7,392 nucleotides of DNA, from NCBI GenBank assembly GCA_008501655.1, contig QQUK01000059.1, positions 1 through 7,392 of the forward strand, written 5' to 3'. A model generated the notes under the pieces. The model was not told the DNA's origin. It saw nothing but the letters and a program-made list of their open reading frames with translations, and did no database searches. The translations under genes and the position numbers were made by a program. The first letter of the stretch is position 1. Each line of letters begins with the position of its first letter. This document shows positions 5,076 through 7,392 of this stretch, in pieces. The DNA is from Calditrichota bacterium (GTDB lineage: Bacteria; Zixibacteria; MSB-5A5; GN15; FEB-12).

Positions 5076-6395
5076 ATGATGGAACTATGGGATTTAACAA
5101 TTAGATTCTTTTCAATGGCTGACGCCAACGTCCGATATGTCATTTTCGGTTCAATGCTTTTAGGAGGCGCAGCTGGTGGACTTGGAACATTTGCATTCCT
5201 GCAGCGACGATCTCTCGTCGGCGACACCGTTGCCCATGCTGCTCTACCCGGCGTTGCAATCGCTTTCCTTTTAACCGGTGAAAAAAATCTCTTAATTATT
5301 CTATCCGGTGCTTTATTCACAAGCTGGATTGGTGTTGTTCTTGTAAACTATATTATTTCAAGGTCGAAACTAAAACTTGATACCGCCTTAGGTATAGTCC
5401 TTTCCGTCTTTTTTGGCATCGGTATAGTCCTCCTCTCCATTATTCAGAAAAGTGGTTCAGGATCTCAGTCCGGACTGGATAAATTTTTATTCGGTCAGGC
5501 TGCCGCTATTAGTAAAAATGATGTGATACTTCTGGCAATAGTTGGAACTGCATTACTTGCAATCATGACATCGCTATATCCAAAATTCAAAATTATTGTC
5601 TTTGACCCGTTGTTTGCAAGTGCCTCTGGACTCAAAACAAACTTTCTGCAGTTCCTGCTTTCAACTTTGATTGTTATTTCAGTAATCATTGGACTTCAAG
5701 CTGTCGGTGTTGTATTGATGGCAGCACTTCTCTTCACTCCAGCTGCTGCTGCAAGACAATGGACCGACAACCTTTCAAAAATGATAATGCTTGCATCGGT
5801 ATTCGGAGCTGCTTCGGGAATTTTAGGTGCTTATATTTCTTTTCTTGCCCCAAAATTTCCAACTGGACCATGGATTGTCATTGTGGTTTCATTTATCTTT
5901 GTAACATCAATTCTCTTTGCTCCAAAGCGGGGGGTAATAAGTAAGATGCGTCTTCACCTGAACAATCAGAGAAAAACTAACAGAGAACATATCCTTAAAG
6001 CTCTGTATAAATCCGGCCAAAAACTTAATGATTGGTCAAAAACTTATTCAATTTCAGAAATAGCAAATTTCTGGTCTTTTGCTGAAAGTAAACTGAAATA
6101 CGGCATCAGACAACTGACCAGACAAGGAATGATGGAATCAATTAACGGAAGATATAAACTGACCGATATTGGTATCAGTGAAGGTGCCAGAGTCTTAAGG
6201 CTGCACCGCTTATGGGAACTATATCTTTCAAAATATCTCGAACTCCCCGAGGATCATCTCCATCGTGACGCTGAAGATATGGAACATATCATTACTCCGG
6301 AAATCGAAGCACGACTGGTAAAACTCTTAGATAATCCACAATACGATCCGCATAATCAGGAAATCCCTTATACCGATGGGAAGGTGAAGTCATGA
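5076..6395 (+). CDS. troC: Metal ABC transporter permease fused to a C-terminal DtxR-type metalloregulator domain (YtgCR-like)
   Basis: 439 residues against about 280-300 for a plain ABC-3 permease. Residues 1-285 are the permease: several hydrophobic helices, the motif GDTVAHAALPG (49-59), FDPLFA (176-181), and AVGVVLMAALLFTPAAAARQW (209-229) near the ATPase contact. Residues about 298-420 are a DtxR-like domain: a winged HTH (ISEIANFW, then SKLKYGIRQLTRQGMMES, wing to YKLTDIG) and a metal and dimerisation part. H377, E381, H396, E400, E403 and H404 align without gaps to DtxR H79, E83, H98, C102, E105 and H106. Glu at 400 is the MntR-type residue, and H305 falls near DtxR M10. Chlamydial YtgCR has this architecture and its repressor half is released by proteolysis; release here is inferred. 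The start lies 2 nt after the troB stop with only a weak AGG, so translation is probably coupled. ATG 5079 is an alternative start. Confidence 0.95.
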   Translation: MMELWDLTIRFFSMADANVRYVIFGSMLLGGAAGGLGTFAFLQRRSLVGDTVAHAALPGVAIAFLLTGEKNLLIILSGALFTSWIGVVLVNYIISRSKLKLDTALGIVLSVFFGIGIVLLSIIQKSGSGSQSGLDKFLFGQAAAISKNDVILLAIVGTALLAIMTSLYPKFKIIVFDPLFASASGLKTNFLQFLLSTLIVISVIIGLQAVGVVLMAALLFTPAAAARQWTDNLSKMIMLASVFGAASGILGAYISFLAPKFPTGPWIVIVVSFIFVTSILFAPKRGVISKMRLHLNNQRKTNREHILKALYKSGQKLNDWSKTYSISEIANFWSFAESKLKYGIRQLTRQGMMESINGRYKLTDIGISEGARVLRLHRLWELYLSKYLELPEDHLHRDAEDMEHIITPEIEARLVKLLDNPQYDPHNQEIPYTDGKVKS

Positions 6396-7237
6396 CTCCT
6401 GATATGACAGTTATCATCACAGGAATTCTAGTTGCCGTTTCATGCGGACTTATCGGACTTTTTCTCATTTTACGTCAGAACGCAATGCTTGGAGATGCTA
6501 TCTCTCATTCGATTCTCCCGGGATTAGTTCTTGCTTTCCTTATCACCGGAAGCAGAAATGTCTTACCAATGTTTATTGGTGCCGGAGTTGTAGGCGTACT
6601 GACAGCCTTCATAACTGAAACTATCAGTAAAACGGAAAGAGTCTACAAAGATGCTGCCTTGGGAATAGTTTTCACAACACTCTTTGCAATAGGAGTAATT
6701 CTTGTTTCGATCTTTACCGGTGAAATCGACCTCGATCAGGAATGTGTCCTCTACGGAGAAATCACCTATGTTCATTGGGACAGACTTATTATGTTTGGAC
6801 TTGATATCGGTCCCCGCGCTCCGGTCATTTTAGCAGCAATTTTAATAATTGATATTTTGTTTATATTTCTCTTCTTTAAACAATTAAAGATTACGTCCTT
6901 CGACCCTCAGTTTGCTGATTCCCTTATGATATCCTCCAAAAAATGGCACTATATTCTGATGATTTTTGTATCAATGACCGTTGTAGCTTCTTTTGAATCC
7001 GTAGGTGCTATTCTGGTCATCGCCATGCTTATTCTCCCCGGGGCAACTTCATTTCTGCTCACGACAAAACTTCTTCCAATGCTTCTTTTATCCGCACTAT
7101 TCGGAACTCTTTCTGCTCTTGGAGGATATTACTGCGCATCCCTGTTAGACACTTCGATTTCAAGTTCAATAGCAGTCTTCGGTGGAATTATTTTCTTTAT
7201 CATCTTTCTAATAAAATCAGTTGTAAGGACAAATTGA
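6392..7237 (+). CDS. troD: Metal ABC transporter permease, second subunit
   Basis: The 281-residue inner-membrane permease has normal family length and no extra domain. Hydrophobic segments alternate with the ABC-3 landmarks GDAISHSILPG (34-44), DLDQECVLYGEI (113-124, a segment typical of the TroD/MntD-type partner), FDPQFA (170-175) and SVGAILVIAMLILPGATS (203-220). It should pair with TroC to form the channel, with TroB as ATPase and TroA as receptor. Its ATG overlaps the troC stop (ATGA, 4 bp), and AAGG lies upstream inside troC, which predicts translational coupling and equal amounts of the two permeases. No terminator follows within the 20 bp before the next ORF. Confidence 0.95.
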   Translation: MTPDMTVIITGILVAVSCGLIGLFLILRQNAMLGDAISHSILPGLVLAFLITGSRNVLPMFIGAGVVGVLTAFITETISKTERVYKDAALGIVFTTLFAIGVILVSIFTGEIDLDQECVLYGEITYVHWDRLIMFGLDIGPRAPVILAAILIIDILFIFLFFKQLKITSFDPQFADSLMISSKKWHYILMIFVSMTVVASFESVGAILVIAMLILPGATSFLLTTKLLPMLLLSALFGTLSALGGYYCASLLDTSISSSIAVFGGIIFFIIFLIKSVVRTN

Positions 7238-7257
7238 TTAAACAATAGGTTGTACGC

Positions 7258-7392
7258 ATGGGGCTAAAAGTTTCTATTCTAAATTCAAGGCAGGGAATCG
7301 CTCCCTGCCTTGCTGATGCATGGATTCAAAATACAATTCAAGCAGTCAGATTTATCAAAGATAACGGATATACTTTGATAAGCTCAGTCGGC
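7258..7392 (+). CDS. Partial ORF of unknown function, 5' end only (possibly SLOG/DprA-like Rossmann fold)
   Basis: From ATG 7258 the frame is open to the window edge (45 codons). It starts MGLKVSILNSRQG, continues WIQNTIQAVRFIKDNGYTLISSVG, and no stop is seen. A strand (KVSIL), a helix (NTIQAVRFIKDNG) and a second strand (YTLISSVG) fit the start of a Rossmann-like alpha/beta protein, and the ISSVG close recalls nucleotide-binding SLOG/DprA-type folds. This is a weak inference from pattern. TAGG lies about 8 nt upstream. It begins 20 bp after troD with no visible promoter or terminator between, so it may be the last member of the operon. Codons 10-18 contain a strong hairpin, which casts some doubt on the start or suggests transcription control. 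Confidence 0.5.
   Translation, partial: MGLKVSILNSRQGIAPCLADAWIQNTIQAVRFIKDNGYTLISSVG
7286..7312. terminator. Perfect 11-bp hairpin without a U-run, after the operon and inside the next ORF
   Basis: CAAGGCAGGGA (7286-7296) pairs perfectly with TCCCTGCCTTG (7302-7312) around a 5-nt loop. The stem is GC-rich and strong. It lies about 49 bp after the troD stop, where an operon terminator would be expected. Neither strand has a real U-tract after it, so intrinsic termination would be weak. It could act as a pause or attenuation site, an RNA-stability element for the 3' end of the operon mRNA, or a chance palindrome in coding sequence. Confidence 0.4.

Noticed and set aside
4988..5320. 110-codon open frame on the minus strand across the troB/troC junction
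   Set aside because: Antisense to two clearly coding genes; composition is that of a shadow frame and no ribosome site is seen.
5933..5938. GGTAAT half-site inside troC
   Set aside because: The partner ATTACC is missing at the required 10-bp offset, so it is not a palindromic operator; a 6-mer occurs by chance.
1..7392. CRISPR array, insertion sequence or rRNA
   Set aside because: No regularly spaced repeats, no transposase-like frame with terminal inverted repeats, and no rRNA-like segment were found on either strand.

Overview
The window is AT-rich bacterial DNA in three blocks: the edge of an integrated element at a tRNA gene (left), two convergently unrelated secreted-protein genes on the minus strand (middle), and a complete metal-uptake operon on the plus strand (right). 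The organism cannot be named with confidence. AT-rich genes with GGAG-type ribosome binding sites, a Ser-rich lipoprotein, a right-handed beta-helix protein ending in a YGGP-type motif, and a permease fused to a DtxR-type domain would fit a free-living member of the Fibrobacteres-Chlorobi-Bacteroidetes superphylum or a related candidate phylum. That placement is inference.

Left block (1-461). The 5' end of a tyrosine-recombinase (integrase) gene runs off the left edge on the minus strand. It starts about 115 bp from the 3' end of a complete tRNA-Ser(UGA), also on the minus strand. This is the usual layout of an integrative element inserted at the 3' end of a tRNA gene, so the element should extend to the left of the window and the rest of the window is host side. 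The integrase has its own TTGACA-type promoter and a pair of GGCACAA direct repeats in its leader. A strong hairpin terminator at 429-461 closes the minus-strand gene to its right.

Middle block (484-2712). There are two exported proteins of unknown function: a 310-residue lipoprotein with an Asp/His-rich patch, and a 400-residue parallel beta-helix protein with a signal peptide. They are read in the same direction and are separated by 87-93 bp.

Right block (2795-7237). The operon reads: DtxR-family regulator (troR-like), substrate-binding lipoprotein (troA), ATPase (troB), permease fused to a second DtxR-type domain (troC-R), permease (troD). Spacings are short and the two permease genes overlap by 4 bp. 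The binding protein has the three-His/one-Asp metal site of TroA, so the cargo is probably Mn2+, Zn2+ and/or Fe2+. Two near-identical palindromes (ATTACC-N4-GGTAAT) with centres exactly 60 bp apart bracket a TTGACT/CATATT promoter and are very probably the operators of one or both regulators. The A-B-CR-D gene order and the permease-repressor fusion match the chlamydial ytgABCD operon, where the fused repressor is released by proteolysis. Here a stand-alone regulator with a different set of metal ligands heads the same operon, so two metal sensors seem to be built into one uptake locus. This is the most interesting part of the window.

Right edge. A partial ORF of unknown function begins 20 bp after troD, with no terminator between them. 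It contains a perfect 11-bp hairpin in its first codons.
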